From the NCBI RefSeq assembly GCF_000428885.1, contig NZ_AUAU01000016.1:1-64000 (forward strand): a stretch of 64,000 nucleotides of DNA, read 5' to 3'. This document shows, one piece after another, positions 31,642 to 41,195 of this stretch. The stretch comes from Geothrix fermentans DSM 14018 (lineage in GTDB: Bacteria > Acidobacteriota > Holophagae > Holophagales > Holophagaceae). The notes beneath the pieces are model-generated. The model was not told the origin of the DNA, made no database searches, and worked only from the letters and a program-made list of their open reading frames with translations. A program made the translations under genes and the position numbers. Each line of letters opens with the position of its first letter. Within the stretch, counting starts at the first letter, position 1.

Positions 31642-33999
31642 CTAGACGAGGAATTTCCAGAAGGCGATGACGAGGAAGCCGAGGATCATCACGAACGCGT
31701 AGTGCTGGACACGGCCGCTCTGGACACCGCGGAAGACCTGGCTGGTCTCCTGCACGATGTACTCGACGAGGTCCACAGTGCCGTCCACCAGGTACTCGTC
31801 GATCCAGTGCGACAGCCGGGCCCACAGGAGCGTGACGCGGGCCGCGCCATTCACCATGCCATCCACCACCCATGTGTCGAAGCTCCAGAGCTGGGCGGAG
31901 AAGCGCTTGATGGGCTCGATGAGGGCCGCCTCGTAGAACTCGTCCACGTAGTACTTGGCGTTCACCCAGCGGTAGAGGTTCGGGAAGCGGGCCACGAAGG
32001 CCTTGGCCCGGCTCCAGCTGGGATCCACCTTGTAGATCCACCAGGCCAGGCCCATGGCCGCGGGGGCCCACACCAGGGTGGCCCAGGCCATGAGGCCGTA
32101 CTCGATGGCGGGCGGGACGTGCTCGCCATGGTGGACGGGCGCGGTCTGGTAGAGCAGCGGCTCGATCCACTTGCTGAAGAGCTCGGCGGGCACGATGGGC
32201 AGGATGCGGTGGAGGCTCTCGGGGTAGTTCAGGAAGCCGCCCACCACCGCCAGCCCCGCCAGGATGGCGACGGGCAGCCACATGCGCCAGGAGACCTCAT
32301 GGGGATGGTGCCCGGCCACGAAGTCGTGGTCCTCCGGATTGTCCGTGTGGTGGTTGTGCGCCTGGTCCAGCTCGTGGGCATGGTCCTCGTGGACCGCGGC
32401 GTGAGCGTGGGCGCCATGGGCGTCGTGGGCGTCGTGGCCTCCATGTCCGTGCGCGGCGTGGTCGTCGTGGCCATGGGCCTCGGACTGGACCGTCAGGTTG
32501 TAGGGATCATCCCCGGCACCCCGGTAGTTGCCATAGAACGTCATGGCAATGAGGCGCGTCATGTAGAAGGCGGTGCAGAAGGCGCCGAGCATGCCAAGGA
32601 TCCAGGCCACCAGGTTCAGGGTGGGGCCCGTGTAGTGGCCGTGCTGGTACCAGCCCTCGAACACCTTCCAGAGGATCTCGTCCTTGGAGAAGAAGCCCGA
32701 GAAGGGGAAGATGCCGGCGATGGCGAAGGTGGCCAGGATCATGCTCATGGCCGTGATGGGCATGAGCTTCTTGAGGCCGCCCATGTTCCGCATGTCCTGC
32801 TCATGGTGGCAGGCGGCGATGACGGCGCCGGATCCGAGGAAGAGGCTGGCCTTGAAGAAGGCGTGGGTGAAGACGTGGAACATGCCGGCGCTGAAGGCCC
32901 CGGCCCCCATGCCCATGAACATGAAGCCCAGCTGGGACACGGTGGAGTAGGCCAGCACCTTCTTGATGTCGTACTGGGCCAGGCCCATGGTGGCGGCCAC
33001 GAAGGCCGTCAGGGAACCGAAGGCCAACACCACCGCGAGGGCCACGGGGGCATTCACGTAGATGAAGTTCAGCCGCGTGATCATGTAGAGGCCGCTGGTC
33101 ACCATGGTGGCGGCGTGGATCAGCGCGCTGACAGGCGTCGGGCCCGCCATGGCGTCTGGCAGCCACACATAGAGGGGGATCTGCGCGGACTTGCCCATGG
33201 CGCCCACGAAGAGGCAGCAGCCGATGACGTTGAACCACCAGGTGGGGCTGGCCGTGTGGCCGTAGAGCGTGATGGCCGGCAGGGTCGCGATCCCGCGGAC
33301 CGAGCCCATCAGGGTGTCGTAGTCGAGGGTCCCGAAGACCTGGAAGATCAGGAAGAACCCGAGCATGAAACCGAAGTCGCCGATGCGGTTGGTGACGAAG
33401 GCCTTCTTGCCCGCGACGGCGGCGAATTCCTTCTCGAAGTAGAAGCCGATGAGCAGGTAGGAGCAGAGGCCCACTCCCTCCCAGCCCAGGAACATCATCA
33501 GGATGTTGGCGCCCAGCACCAAGTTCAGCATGCTGAACACGAAGAGGTTCAGGTAGGCCATGAAGCGGTAGTAGCGGCCGTCGTTCCGTTCCTCGGCCAT
33601 GTAGCCGGTGCTGAACAGGTGGATCAGGAAGCCGGCGCCCGAGACCAGCAGGGCCATGCAGCCACTGAGCACGTCGAACTTATAGGCCCAGGCGACCTTG
33701 TAGGTCGTGAGGCCGCCGAGCACGCGGGCCCCGCCGACGTCGAACCAGGTCCAGAGGGTCTGGTGGAGGGAGCGTCCGTCCGCAGGCAGGCCGGCGAGCT
33801 GGATGAAGTGCCAGAGGGTGAGGAGGAAGGCCACGCCCACGCTGCCGAGGGCGAAGAAGTCCACGACCTTCGTGTTCCGGAGCTTCCGGCCGGAGAGGCC
33901 GTTGATGAGGAAGCCGAAGAAGGGGAGGAAGGGAATCAGCCAGAGGTAGCTGCTCGGATGGGAGGCGGCGGTCATTGCGTGTTCCATGGTCGTCGTCAT
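31642..33999 (-). CDS. nuoL: Complex I subunit L with His-rich insertion
   Basis: A 785-residue subunit, longer than the usual 610-660. It contains the standard antiporter core (FLGWEGVGLCSYLLIGF, KSAQIPLYVWLPDAMAGPTPVSALIHAATMV) and the long lateral helix near the C-terminus. Between core helices and the C-terminal region, residues about 503-567 form a hydrophilic stretch with more than 20 histidines (EAHGHDDHAAHGHGGH and more). The start overlaps the nuoK stop (ATGA); an ATG 12 bases further on is possible. It would sit at the distal end of the membrane arm. Confidence 0.94.
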   Translation of the reverse strand: MTTTMEHAMTAASHPSSYLWLIPFLPFFGFLINGLSGRKLRNTKVVDFFALGSVGVAFLLTLWHFIQLAGLPADGRSLHQTLWTWFDVGGARVLGGLTTYKVAWAYKFDVLSGCMALLVSGAGFLIHLFSTGYMAEERNDGRYYRFMAYLNLFVFSMLNLVLGANILMMFLGWEGVGLCSYLLIGFYFEKEFAAVAGKKAFVTNRIGDFGFMLGFFLIFQVFGTLDYDTLMGSVRGIATLPAITLYGHTASPTWWFNVIGCCLFVGAMGKSAQIPLYVWLPDAMAGPTPVSALIHAATMVTSGLYMITRLNFIYVNAPVALAVVLAFGSLTAFVAATMGLAQYDIKKVLAYSTVSQLGFMFMGMGAGAFSAGMFHVFTHAFFKASLFLGSGAVIAACHHEQDMRNMGGLKKLMPITAMSMILATFAIAGIFPFSGFFSKDEILWKVFEGWYQHGHYTGPTLNLVAWILGMLGAFCTAFYMTRLIAMTFYGNYRGAGDDPYNLTVQSEAHGHDDHAAHGHGGHDAHDAHGAHAHAAVHEDHAHELDQAHNHHTDNPEDHDFVAGHHPHEVSWRMWLPVAILAGLAVVGGFLNYPESLHRILPIVPAELFSKWIEPLLYQTAPVHHGEHVPPAIEYGLMAWATLVWAPAAMGLAWWIYKVDPSWSRAKAFVARFPNLYRWVNAKYYVDEFYEAALIEPIKRFSAQLWSFDTWVVDGMVNGAARVTLLWARLSHWIDEYLVDGTVDLVEYIVQETSQVFRGVQSGRVQHYAFVMILGFLVIAFWKFLV

Positions 34000-34298
34000 C
34001 CCTTCAGCAGGTTGATGTCGTCCACCTGGACGGTGTCACGCTTGCGGTAGAGGGCGACCACGAGCGCGAGGCCCACGGCGACCTCGGCGGCGGCGAAGCC
34101 CATCACCAGCAGGGCGAAGGCCTGGCCGGCGACCGAGCCGTTGTGGCGGGCGAAGGCGATGAAGTTCAGGTTGGCGGCGTTGAGCATGAGCTCCACGCAC
34201 ATGAGGATGATCAGGGCGTTGCGGCGGATGAGGACCCCCGCAATGCCGATGGAAAACAGGAGGAAGGAGATGAGGAGGACCGCGTTCAGGCTGACCAT
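33996..34298 (-). CDS. nuoK: Complex I subunit K
   Basis: A 100-residue membrane subunit with three helices. LIRRNALIILMCVELMLNAANL holds the conserved membrane Glu, and FAAAEVAVGLALVVALYR the second. The start is fixed by overlap with the nuoJ stop (TGATG); the frame is open upstream without homologous content. Confidence 0.95.
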   Translation of the reverse strand: MVSLNAVLLISFLLFSIGIAGVLIRRNALIILMCVELMLNAANLNFIAFARHNGSVAGQAFALLVMGFAAAEVAVGLALVVALYRKRDTVQVDDINLLKG

Positions 34299-34849
34299 CA
34301 CACCCGCTCCGTCTTTGCCAGCACCACGGCGCCCACCAGGGCCACCAGCAGGATCACGCTGAGGATCTCGAAGGGCAGGAGGTAGTCCGCGAAGAGGCCG
34401 CGGCTCACCGCCTGGGCGTTCTGATGCGCCACGTCGAGGCCCTTGGCCAGGTCCGGTCGGAGCACCAGGGCTTCCGGCGAGGCGGCCCCGAAGATCGTCT
34501 TGCGGAACACCGCGAGGAAAGCCGCGGCGCCGACGGCGACGGTGAGGACCGCGTAGCGCGACTGGAGCTGGAAGACCTCCCCCTCTCGCTTCTTGCTCAT
34601 CTCCACGAGCATGACCACGAAGAGGAAGAGCACCACGATGCCCCCCGCGTAGACCAGGATCTGGGCCATGCCCAGGAACTCGGCCTCCAGCGAGAGGAAG
34701 CACCCGGCGATGCTGAGCATCGCGAACAGGAAGCCCAGCACGCTGTGCACGGCGCTCCGGGAGGCGATCATGAGCACGGCGCCGGCGAGGGCCATGACGC
34801 CGAAGATGGCGAACATGTTCCGGCCGATCGTTTGGATGAGATGTTCCAT
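34298..34849 (-). CDS. nuoJ: Complex I subunit J
   Basis: A 183-residue membrane subunit. The segment FLGMAQILVYAGGIVVLFLFVVML contains the pi-bulge helix important in coupling. The ATG was chosen from the GAGGACGTCCC site before it. It lies 34 bases after nuoI and overlaps nuoK. Confidence 0.94.
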   Translation of the reverse strand: MEHLIQTIGRNMFAIFGVMALAGAVLMIASRSAVHSVLGFLFAMLSIAGCFLSLEAEFLGMAQILVYAGGIVVLFLFVVMLVEMSKKREGEVFQLQSRYAVLTVAVGAAAFLAVFRKTIFGAASPEALVLRPDLAKGLDVAHQNAQAVSRGLFADYLLPFEILSVILLVALVGAVVLAKTERV

Positions 34850-34883
34850 GGGACGTCCTCTGGGTATGCGCGAAGGGATGGGA

Positions 34884-35387
34884 TCAGTCCTCGGCCACGC
34901 TGTACTTGCCCACCGGGGAGAGCTCGAACATGTTCTGGGCGGTGCCTTTCGTGCCCAGGGAGAAGTCCTCACGGTTGTAGGCGGCCAGCTCGAACTGGTG
35001 GTTGAGGATGATGGAATCGAACCCGCAGCTCTCCACGCAGAACTCGCAGAAGATGCAGCGCTCCATCTCGAAGTCGTAGCGGACGGGGAAGGGCATCTTG
35101 CGGCCTTCCATCTTGCCCTTCTCGATGGTGATCACCTGGGTGGGGCAGATCTTCTCGCAGGCCAGGCAGCAGACGCACTTGATCTCGCCCTGCTCGTCCT
35201 TGAGCAGCGTGAGGCGCCCGCGGTAGCGGGGCTGGACCTTGGCCGGGACTTCCGGGTACTCGCCCACGATGTGGAAGGGCACCTTGCGCCGGTTGGCGGT
35301 GAAGAAGACCTGGCCGAAGTGCTTGCCCGTGACGGACAGGCCCTTGGCGATGTCGGTGGGGATCAGGGTCCTCAGGAACTTGTTCAT
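34884..35387 (-). CDS. nuoI: Complex I subunit I (two [4Fe-4S] ferredoxin-like)
   Basis: A 167-residue peripheral subunit passing electrons to NuoB. Two cluster motifs are seen: CVCCLACEKICP and CIFCEFCVESCG, each with three Cys spaced by two residues and a fourth Cys completing them. Without nuoE, nuoF and nuoG nearby, this subunit could be where an external electron donor docks. It lies 10 bases downstream of nuoH. Confidence 0.95.
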   Translation of the reverse strand: MNKFLRTLIPTDIAKGLSVTGKHFGQVFFTANRRKVPFHIVGEYPEVPAKVQPRYRGRLTLLKDEQGEIKCVCCLACEKICPTQVITIEKGKMEGRKMPFPVRYDFEMERCIFCEFCVESCGFDSIILNHQFELAAYNREDFSLGTKGTAQNMFELSPVGKYSVAED

Positions 35388-35397
35388 GGTCGGCCCC

Positions 35398-36564
35398 TTA
35401 GACAGCGAAGCAGCGGATGGCGGCCGCCAGCAGGAGGTTGACCAGCGCCAGCGGGATCAGGTACTTCCAGCCCACGGCCATGATCTGGTCGTACCGGTAG
35501 CGGGGGATGGTGCCGCGGACCCAGATGTAGGTGAAGAGCAGGAAGATGATCTTGGCCACGAAGAAGATGGCGTGAGGCTCGCCGAACCAGGACAGGAAGC
35601 CGGGCAGGTAGGGGTTCAGCAGGCCCTGGAGGCCGAAGGGCAGCAGCCAGGGGCCGCCCAGGAAGAAGGCGGAGGCCAGGGCCGACACGACGGTCATGTT
35701 GATGTACTCGGCCAGGTAGAAGAGGCCGAACTTCATGCCGGAGTACTCGGTGTGGAACCCCGCCACCAGCTCGTTCTCAGCCTCGGGCATGTCGAAGGGG
35801 AGGCGGTTGGTCTCGGCGAAGCCGCAGGTGAGATAGAGCAGGAAGCCGATGACCTGGGGCACCAGGGCCCAGATCGGCATGCCCACCGCCATGCGGGTGG
35901 CCATCTCGGTGAAGTTGAGGCTGGCGGCCAGGACCACCGGGGCCAGGAGGCTGAGGGCCAGGGGCACCTCGTAGCTCACCATCTGGGCCGCGCTGCGCAG
36001 GCCACCCAGGAGGGGGTACTTGGAGTTCGAGGACCAGCCGGCCAGGACGATGCCGTAGACGCCCACGGTCGCCACACCCAGGATCCAGAGCAGGCCCACG
36101 TTGATGTCGGCGATGCCGCCGGAGACGGGCAAGCCGCCCACGAGGGGGAACCAGGTGGGGAAGGTGAAGAAGGTGCCGGGCACGAAGGAGATGGCCGCGA
36201 ACACCACCACCGCGGCCACCATGCTGATGGACGGCGCGAGGAAGAAGACGAACCGGTCCGCCTTATCGGGGATGATGTCCTCCTTGATGATCAGCTTCAC
36301 CACGTCGGCCAGCAGGCCGGGGATGCCGCGCCAGTAGGAGAGGACGGGCACCTTGCCCATCTTCCACATGCCGCGGTTCAGGAAGCCGGAGAGGCCGGTG
36401 TGCCCGCTGGCGATGCGCGTGGAGCCCAGGCGCATCTGGAGGTGGCCGAGCACCTTGCGCTCGGCGAACACGGTGAGGGGGACGACGACGAAGACGAAGA
36501 TCACCACCAGCAGGCACTGGATGAGGGTGATCACGATGGATTGGGTGAGGGTCGGGGTCGGCAT
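35398..36564 (-). CDS. nuoH: Complex I subunit H
   Basis: A 388-residue membrane subunit that forms the quinone-site base with NuoB and NuoD. Conserved parts: VFAERKVLGHLQMRLGSTRI near the N-terminus, FAETNRLPFDMPEAENELVAGFHTEYSG with its acidic cluster, and WVRGTIPRYRYDQIM near the C-terminus. It is 19 bases downstream of nuoD. Confidence 0.95.
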   Translation of the reverse strand: MPTPTLTQSIVITLIQCLLVVIFVFVVVPLTVFAERKVLGHLQMRLGSTRIASGHTGLSGFLNRGMWKMGKVPVLSYWRGIPGLLADVVKLIIKEDIIPDKADRFVFFLAPSISMVAAVVVFAAISFVPGTFFTFPTWFPLVGGLPVSGGIADINVGLLWILGVATVGVYGIVLAGWSSNSKYPLLGGLRSAAQMVSYEVPLALSLLAPVVLAASLNFTEMATRMAVGMPIWALVPQVIGFLLYLTCGFAETNRLPFDMPEAENELVAGFHTEYSGMKFGLFYLAEYINMTVVSALASAFFLGGPWLLPFGLQGLLNPYLPGFLSWFGEPHAIFFVAKIIFLLFTYIWVRGTIPRYRYDQIMAVGWKYLIPLALVNLLLAAAIRCFAV

Positions 36565-36583
36565 GTCTTGGGATCCTCGTCGG

Positions 36584-37684
36584 CTAGCGGTCGATCTCGC
36601 CGAGCACGATGTCCAGGGAGCCGATGGCCGCGACGACGTCGGCGATCAGCCCACCCTCGGCCATCTTGGGCAGGGACTGGAGGTTGATGAACCCGGGGGC
36701 CCGCACATGGAACCGGTAGGGATTCAGCGAGCCCTTCTCGCCCACGAGGTAGTAGCCGATCTCGCCCTTGGGCGACTCGGTGGCGTGGTAGACCTCGTTG
36801 ACCTCGGACCGCAGGATCTTGGGGAGCTTGGCCATGACGGGGCCTTCCGGCATGCCGTCCATGCACTGCTGGATGATGCGGGCGCTCTGCCGCATCTCCG
36901 CCATGCGGACCTCGTACCGGGCGTAGGTGTCGGCCTCGGTGCGGGTGGGCACCTCGAAGTCCATCTCGGCGTAGGCCGCGTAGGGGAAGGCCTTGCGGAT
37001 GTCGTAGGCCACGCCGGCGGCACGCAGCATGGGGCCCGTGACGCCCAGGGCGATGGCGTCCTCGGCGCTGAGCTTGGCCACGCCGATGGTGCGCTTCTTC
37101 CAGATGCGGTTCTCGGTGAGCAGGGCCTCGTACTCGTCGAGGCAGTCGGAGAACTTGGCCAGGAACTTCCGCACCATCTTCTCGAAGCCCGGAGGCAGGT
37201 CCTCGCGCAGGCCGCCGATGCGGAAGGCGGTGGTGGTCAGGCGCGAGCCGCAGAAGGCCTCGTTGATGTCCAGCACGTCCTCGCGCTCACGGAAGGCGTA
37301 GAGGAACACCGTCAGCGCGCCGATGTCCATGGCGTGGGTGCCCAGCCAGATGAGGTGCGAGGCGATGCGGTTGAACTCGTTCAGCAGGGTGCGGATGTAC
37401 TGCGCGCGGCGCGGCACGGTGATGCCGAGCAGCTTCTCGTTGGCCTCCGCCCAGCCCAGGTTGTTGGCCACGGCGGAGCAGTAGTCCATGCGGTCCGTCC
37501 AGACCTGGCCCTGGAAGAAGGACTGGTTCTCGCAGATCTTCTCCACGCCGCGGTGGAGGTAGCCGATCATGGGCCGGCAGTGGGTGACGGTCTCGCCGTC
37601 CAGCCGGAGCTTCACCCGGAGCACCCCATGCGTGGACGGGTGCTGCGGGCCCAGGTTGATTTCCATTTCCTCGTTCTTGAACAT
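36584..37684 (-). CDS. nuoD: Complex I subunit D (49-kDa type)
   Basis: A 366-residue subunit of the quinone-binding module. LGPQHPSTHGVLR at residues 12-24 has the quinone-site His residues, and RPMIGYLHRGVEK, GVTGPMLRAAGVAYDIRKA and the C-terminal SLDIVLGEIDR are typical. NuoC and NuoD are separate proteins here, with a 3-base gap between the genes. Confidence 0.95.
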   Translation of the reverse strand: MFKNEEMEINLGPQHPSTHGVLRVKLRLDGETVTHCRPMIGYLHRGVEKICENQSFFQGQVWTDRMDYCSAVANNLGWAEANEKLLGITVPRRAQYIRTLLNEFNRIASHLIWLGTHAMDIGALTVFLYAFREREDVLDINEAFCGSRLTTTAFRIGGLREDLPPGFEKMVRKFLAKFSDCLDEYEALLTENRIWKKRTIGVAKLSAEDAIALGVTGPMLRAAGVAYDIRKAFPYAAYAEMDFEVPTRTEADTYARYEVRMAEMRQSARIIQQCMDGMPEGPVMAKLPKILRSEVNEVYHATESPKGEIGYYLVGEKGSLNPYRFHVRAPGFINLQSLPKMAEGGLIADVVAAIGSLDIVLGEIDR

Positions 37685-37687
37685 GGA

Positions 37688-38566
37688 TCACTCCGCCTTG
37701 GGCTGCTTCAAGTTGATGCCCAGCTGGCCGGCCTTCTGGAGCGCGATCCGCTCGAGCATGCCGCCGCGGTCCTCGCGGAAGGAGATGTCGCGCTGGCCCC
37801 AGCCCACGGTCGGGTAGTCCTTCCTCAGCGGGTAGCCCTCCCAGTCCTCGGGGCAGAGGATGCGGGTCATGTCCGGATGGTTCTGGAAGCGGATCCCGAG
37901 CATGTCGTAGATCTCGCGCTCCATCCAGTTGGCGCTGGGGTAGAGCGAGCAGGCGCTCTCGGGCGCGAAGCCCTCGGGCACCAGGATGCGGAGCCGGAGC
38001 CGCTTGCGGCGGCTGATGCTCGTCAGGTGATAGACCACGCTGCAGGCGAAATCCTTGGCCGCCGGGTAGTGGGTGCCGGACTGGTCGGCCAGCATCTCGT
38101 ATTTCAGGGCGGCCTCGTCGCGGCAGAACGCCAGCGCCTCGTGGATGGCCTCCTTCTTCACCTGGCAGACCAGCTCGCCGGCCTGCTCGAAGACCTCCTC
38201 GACCTTGTCGCCCAGGAGGGCCTGGAGCTTCAGGAGATCAGGGTCGGTGGCCTCCTGGGGCACAGGCGGCTTCATGTCCGTGTCGTCCTTGCGGGGGACA
38301 GGCCGGACCGGCGGCTTGGGGGCGTCCTTCCCTTCGGCTTCGGCCTTGGCCTTGGCGGTCTCGTAGTCGGCCAGGGTCTTCTGCCACTTGGCCTCATCGG
38401 CCTCGGCGGCGGCCTTCTGCTCGGCCACGTAGGTGCGGTGGCTCGGCAGGGGCACCGTCTTCGGCATGGTGATCTGCCGGTTCGGGGCGGCCTTGTAGTC
38501 GTAGACGTAGGGGCCGGCCGGCGCTTCCGGGGTTTCCGGAGTCTGGGGGGCGTTCGGTTCCGACAT
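37688..38566 (-). CDS. nuoC: Complex I subunit C with N-terminal extension
   Basis: A 292-residue protein whose NuoC domain (30-kDa type) occupies roughly residues 110-285, with the signature ANWMEREIYDMLGIRFQNHPDMTRIL. The first 105 residues are a hydrophilic extension rich in Pro, Ala, Lys and Glu, including a helix-forming stretch at about 48-80; most NuoC proteins lack it. The start overlaps the nuoB stop (TGATG). The function of the extension is unknown; interaction with an electron-input partner is speculation. Confidence 0.92.
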   Translation of the reverse strand: MSEPNAPQTPETPEAPAGPYVYDYKAAPNRQITMPKTVPLPSHRTYVAEQKAAAEADEAKWQKTLADYETAKAKAEAEGKDAPKPPVRPVPRKDDTDMKPPVPQEATDPDLLKLQALLGDKVEEVFEQAGELVCQVKKEAIHEALAFCRDEAALKYEMLADQSGTHYPAAKDFACSVVYHLTSISRRKRLRLRILVPEGFAPESACSLYPSANWMEREIYDMLGIRFQNHPDMTRILCPEDWEGYPLRKDYPTVGWGQRDISFREDRGGMLERIALQKAGQLGINLKQPKAE

Positions 38567-39075
38567 CAGCCGACCTCCTCGAAGATGTCCTTGTACCGGT
38601 CGGCCAGGCTGCTGGTCATGATCTTGTCCTGCAGCTTGAGGAAGCCGTAGATGAACGCCTCGGGCCGGGGCGGGCAGCCGGGGATGTAGACGTCCACGGG
38701 GATGACCTTGTCCACGCCCTGGATGGTGTGGTACGAGTCGAAGGGCCCGCCGGCGGTGGCGCAGGAGCCCATGGCCATCACCCACTTGGGCTCGGGCATC
38801 TGGTCGTAGAGGGTCTTGATGATCGGGGCCATCTTGTAGGTCACCGTGCCGGCGATGATCATCAGGTCCGCCTGCCGCGGGCTGGCGCGGAAGATGCCGG
38901 CGCCGAAGCGGTCGAAGTCGAAGCGGCTGGCGCCGGCGGCCATCATCTCGATGGCGCAGCAGGCCAGGCCGAAGGTCACGGGCCACACGCTGGAGGCCCG
39001 GGACCAGTTCATGACCTTCTCGACCTTGGTGGTGATCAGGATGTGCTCAAGGGCGGAGGGTTGGTTCATTCCCAT
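38566..39075 (-). CDS. nuoB: Complex I subunit B
   Basis: A 169-residue subunit carrying the terminal cluster N2. The ligands are in LACCAIEMM (tandem Cys), GSCATAGG and PGCPPRPEA. The ATG used has GGGAG seven bases upstream; an ATG two codons later overlaps the nuoA stop (ATGA). The frame is open far upstream but only this part has family content. Confidence 0.94.
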   Translation of the reverse strand: MGMNQPSALEHILITTKVEKVMNWSRASSVWPVTFGLACCAIEMMAAGASRFDFDRFGAGIFRASPRQADLMIIAGTVTYKMAPIIKTLYDQMPEPKWVMAMGSCATAGGPFDSYHTIQGVDKVIPVDVYIPGCPPRPEAFIYGFLKLQDKIMTSSLADRYKDIFEEVG

Positions 39076-39419
39076 GTCAGGGCTCCCTTGGACCAGATGT
39101 AGCCGTAGCCGAACAGCAGCAGGAACAGGAACAGGCCCAGTTCGATGAATCCGAAGATGGCCAGTTCCTTCATCTGGATGGCCCAGGGCATCAGAAAGAC
39201 TGTTTCCACGTCGAACACGAGGAACATCACTGCCACCAGATAGTAACGAACGGAGAATTTCTCCCGCGCCTCGCTGGTCGTGACGATGCCGCATTCGTAG
39301 GTGGAGTATTTCGCCGCGCTGGGCCAGCTCGGGCGCAGGAGCCGCGACAAGTTCAGGATGATGATCGGCAGGGCCACTGCTACCAGGATCAGCAGCAGGA
39401 TGGACGCGTACCCGCGCAT
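39066..39419 (-). CDS. nuoA: Complex I subunit A
   Basis: A 117-residue membrane subunit with three helices. [35 protein letters not shown] is the conserved loop and second helix. GGAGG precedes the ATG. It is the first gene of the nuo operon. Confidence 0.95.
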   Translation of the reverse strand: MRGYASILLLILVAVALPIIILNLSRLLRPSWPSAAKYSTYECGIVTTSEAREKFSVRYYLVAVMFLVFDVETVFLMPWAIQMKELAIFGFIELGLFLFLLLFGYGYIWSKGALTWE

Positions 39420-39438
39420 GGAGCCTCCAGGACCAGTC

Positions 39439-39468
39439 ATTGTGCGGCGCAGGTACGGCGCAGGTCAA
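39439..39468 (-). promoter_or_regulatory. Candidate sigma-70 promoter of the nuo operon
   Basis: Read leftward, TTGACC (39468-39463), an 18-base spacer and CACAAT (39444-39439) lie 20 bases before the nuoA start. The downstream distance is short but leaves room for the GGAGG site. Pattern match only. Confidence 0.4.
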
Positions 39469-39553
39469 CGATCGAAGCCCACCGATGCATCGTTTGTGAC
39501 CCATGCCCCAATCCGGCCCTCCGGGCCGGGGTGCCTTCCAGTAGGATGTTTCC

Positions 39554-41185
39554 ATGACTTTTCCCAATTCCCCGGACCCCGCGGACGCCGTCGAGACCGG
39601 CGATCCGGCCCTGACTGACTTCCGGCCGGCCCGGGAGCTGTATCCCACCCTGGACCTGACCCGGGAACTGGTGGAATTCGCGCTTTTCCAGGCCATCCCC
39701 CTCGACCTGATGCTCAAGCACCACTTCGTGCCGGTGCAGGAGCGGGAGGGCGTCCTGTGGCTGGCCATGGCCGATCCCCTGGACATTCCCACCCAGGACC
39801 TCCTGCGGCAGCAGCTCAAGCGGCCCCTCCGGTTCGCCGGCGCCCCCCTGGCCCAGATCCAGGAAGTGCTGAAAAAATCGGAGAGCGGGCAGAAGGTCAT
39901 GGACGAGGCCGGCGAGGCGCTCAAGATCCAGGTGCTCCACGAGGAGGATCTCGACGACGAGGTGCTCGACCTGGAGCGCCTGACCGACAAGGACGAGGCG
40001 CCCATCGTCCGCCTGGTGGACACCACCATCTTCAACGCCCTGCAGCGTCGCGCCTCCGACATCCACCTGGAGACCACGGCCACGGGCTTCCAGATCAAGT
40101 ACCGCATCGACGGCAGCCTCTACCCGGCGGCCGAGCCCATCGACCGGCGCTTCGCCTCGCCCATCATCAGCCGCATCAAGGTCATGTCCGAGCTGGACAT
40201 CGCCGAGAAGCGCAAACCCCAGGATGGCCGTTTCAAGCTCAAGGTGCGCGGCCGGGCCATCGATTTCCGCGTGAGCATCATGCCCACCATCCACGGCGAG
40301 GACGCGGTGATCCGCATCCTCGACAAGGAGAACCTCACCGAGGAGTTCCAGGCCCTGAGCCTGGAGATCCTGGGCTTCTCCGACCACGAGCTGAAGCGCC
40401 TGCGCCGCTTCTCCCGCGAACCCTACGGCATGTTCCTGGTGACGGGCCCCACGGGCTCCGGCAAGACCACCACCCTCTACGCCGTGCTGAGCGAGATCAA
40501 GGCCCCCGAGGACAAGATCATCACCATCGAAGACCCCGTCGAGTACCAGCTCGAGGGCGTCACCCAGATCCCCGTGAACGAGAAGAAGGGCCTCACCTTC
40601 GCGCTGGGCCTGCGGTCCATCCTCCGCCACGATCCCGACAAGATCCTCGTGGGCGAGATCCGCGACCCCGAGACGGCCCAGATCGCCATCCAGTCCGCCC
40701 TCACGGGCCACCTGGTCTTCACCACCGTCCACGCCAACAACGTGCTGGACGTGATCGGCCGCTTCCAGCACATGGGCGTCGAGGTCTACAACTTCGTCTC
40801 GTCCCTGAACTGCATCCTGGCCCAGCGGCTCATCCGGGTGCTCTGCCCCAAGTGCAAGCGGTCCGCCCACCCGCCCTCCCCCCAGGAGCTGGAGGAGAAC
40901 GGCGTGGACGAGGCCTGGCTGCGCAGTGCCACCCTCTTCGACCGCGTGGGCTGCGTGGACTGCCACGGCACGGGCTTCCGCGGCCGGCAGGCCATCATCG
41001 AGTTCATGGGCCTCAACGACGAGATCCGCGAGCTGCTCATTCAGCGGGCACCCACCCGCGAGGTGAAGGCCGCCGCCCGCCGCGGGGGCATGCAGTTCCT
41101 CCGCGAGAGCGCCATCGAGAAGGTGCGACTGGGCATCACCACCTTCGCCGAGATCAACAAGGTGACCTTCCGCGACGGAGCCTGA
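39554..41185 (+). CDS. GspE/PilB-type secretion ATPase
   Basis: A 543-residue hexameric motor ATPase of the type II secretion/type IV pilus family. It has an N-terminal MshEN/T2SSE-N domain (about residues 25-110), the N2 domain ([15 protein letters not shown]), Walker [11 protein letters not shown] near 297, an Asp box, Walker B ([11 protein letters not shown]) near 366, and a zinc-type CxxC pair (CPKCKR, CVDCHG). The pilB at the right end of the window is a separate paralogue. This copy stands alone, divergent from nuoA, so which pseudopilus it powers is unclear. Confidence 0.88.
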   Translation: MTFPNSPDPADAVETGDPALTDFRPARELYPTLDLTRELVEFALFQAIPLDLMLKHHFVPVQEREGVLWLAMADPLDIPTQDLLRQQLKRPLRFAGAPLAQIQEVLKKSESGQKVMDEAGEALKIQVLHEEDLDDEVLDLERLTDKDEAPIVRLVDTTIFNALQRRASDIHLETTATGFQIKYRIDGSLYPAAEPIDRRFASPIISRIKVMSELDIAEKRKPQDGRFKLKVRGRAIDFRVSIMPTIHGEDAVIRILDKENLTEEFQALSLEILGFSDHELKRLRRFSREPYGMFLVTGPTGSGKTTTLYAVLSEIKAPEDKIITIEDPVEYQLEGVTQIPVNEKKGLTFALGLRSILRHDPDKILVGEIRDPETAQIAIQSALTGHLVFTTVHANNVLDVIGRFQHMGVEVYNFVSSLNCILAQRLIRVLCPKCKRSAHPPSPQELEENGVDEAWLRSATLFDRVGCVDCHGTGFRGRQAIIEFMGLNDEIRELLIQRAPTREVKAAARRGGMQFLRESAIEKVRLGITTFAEINKVTFRDGA

Positions 41186-41195
41186 TCACCCCTGC

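Noticed and set aside
38566-40107. A 513-residue NuoB-containing protein reaching back over nuoA
   Set aside because: The upstream part is antisense to the GspE-type gene and over nuoA in another frame; the internal start with GGGAG and overlap with the nuoA stop is far more likely.
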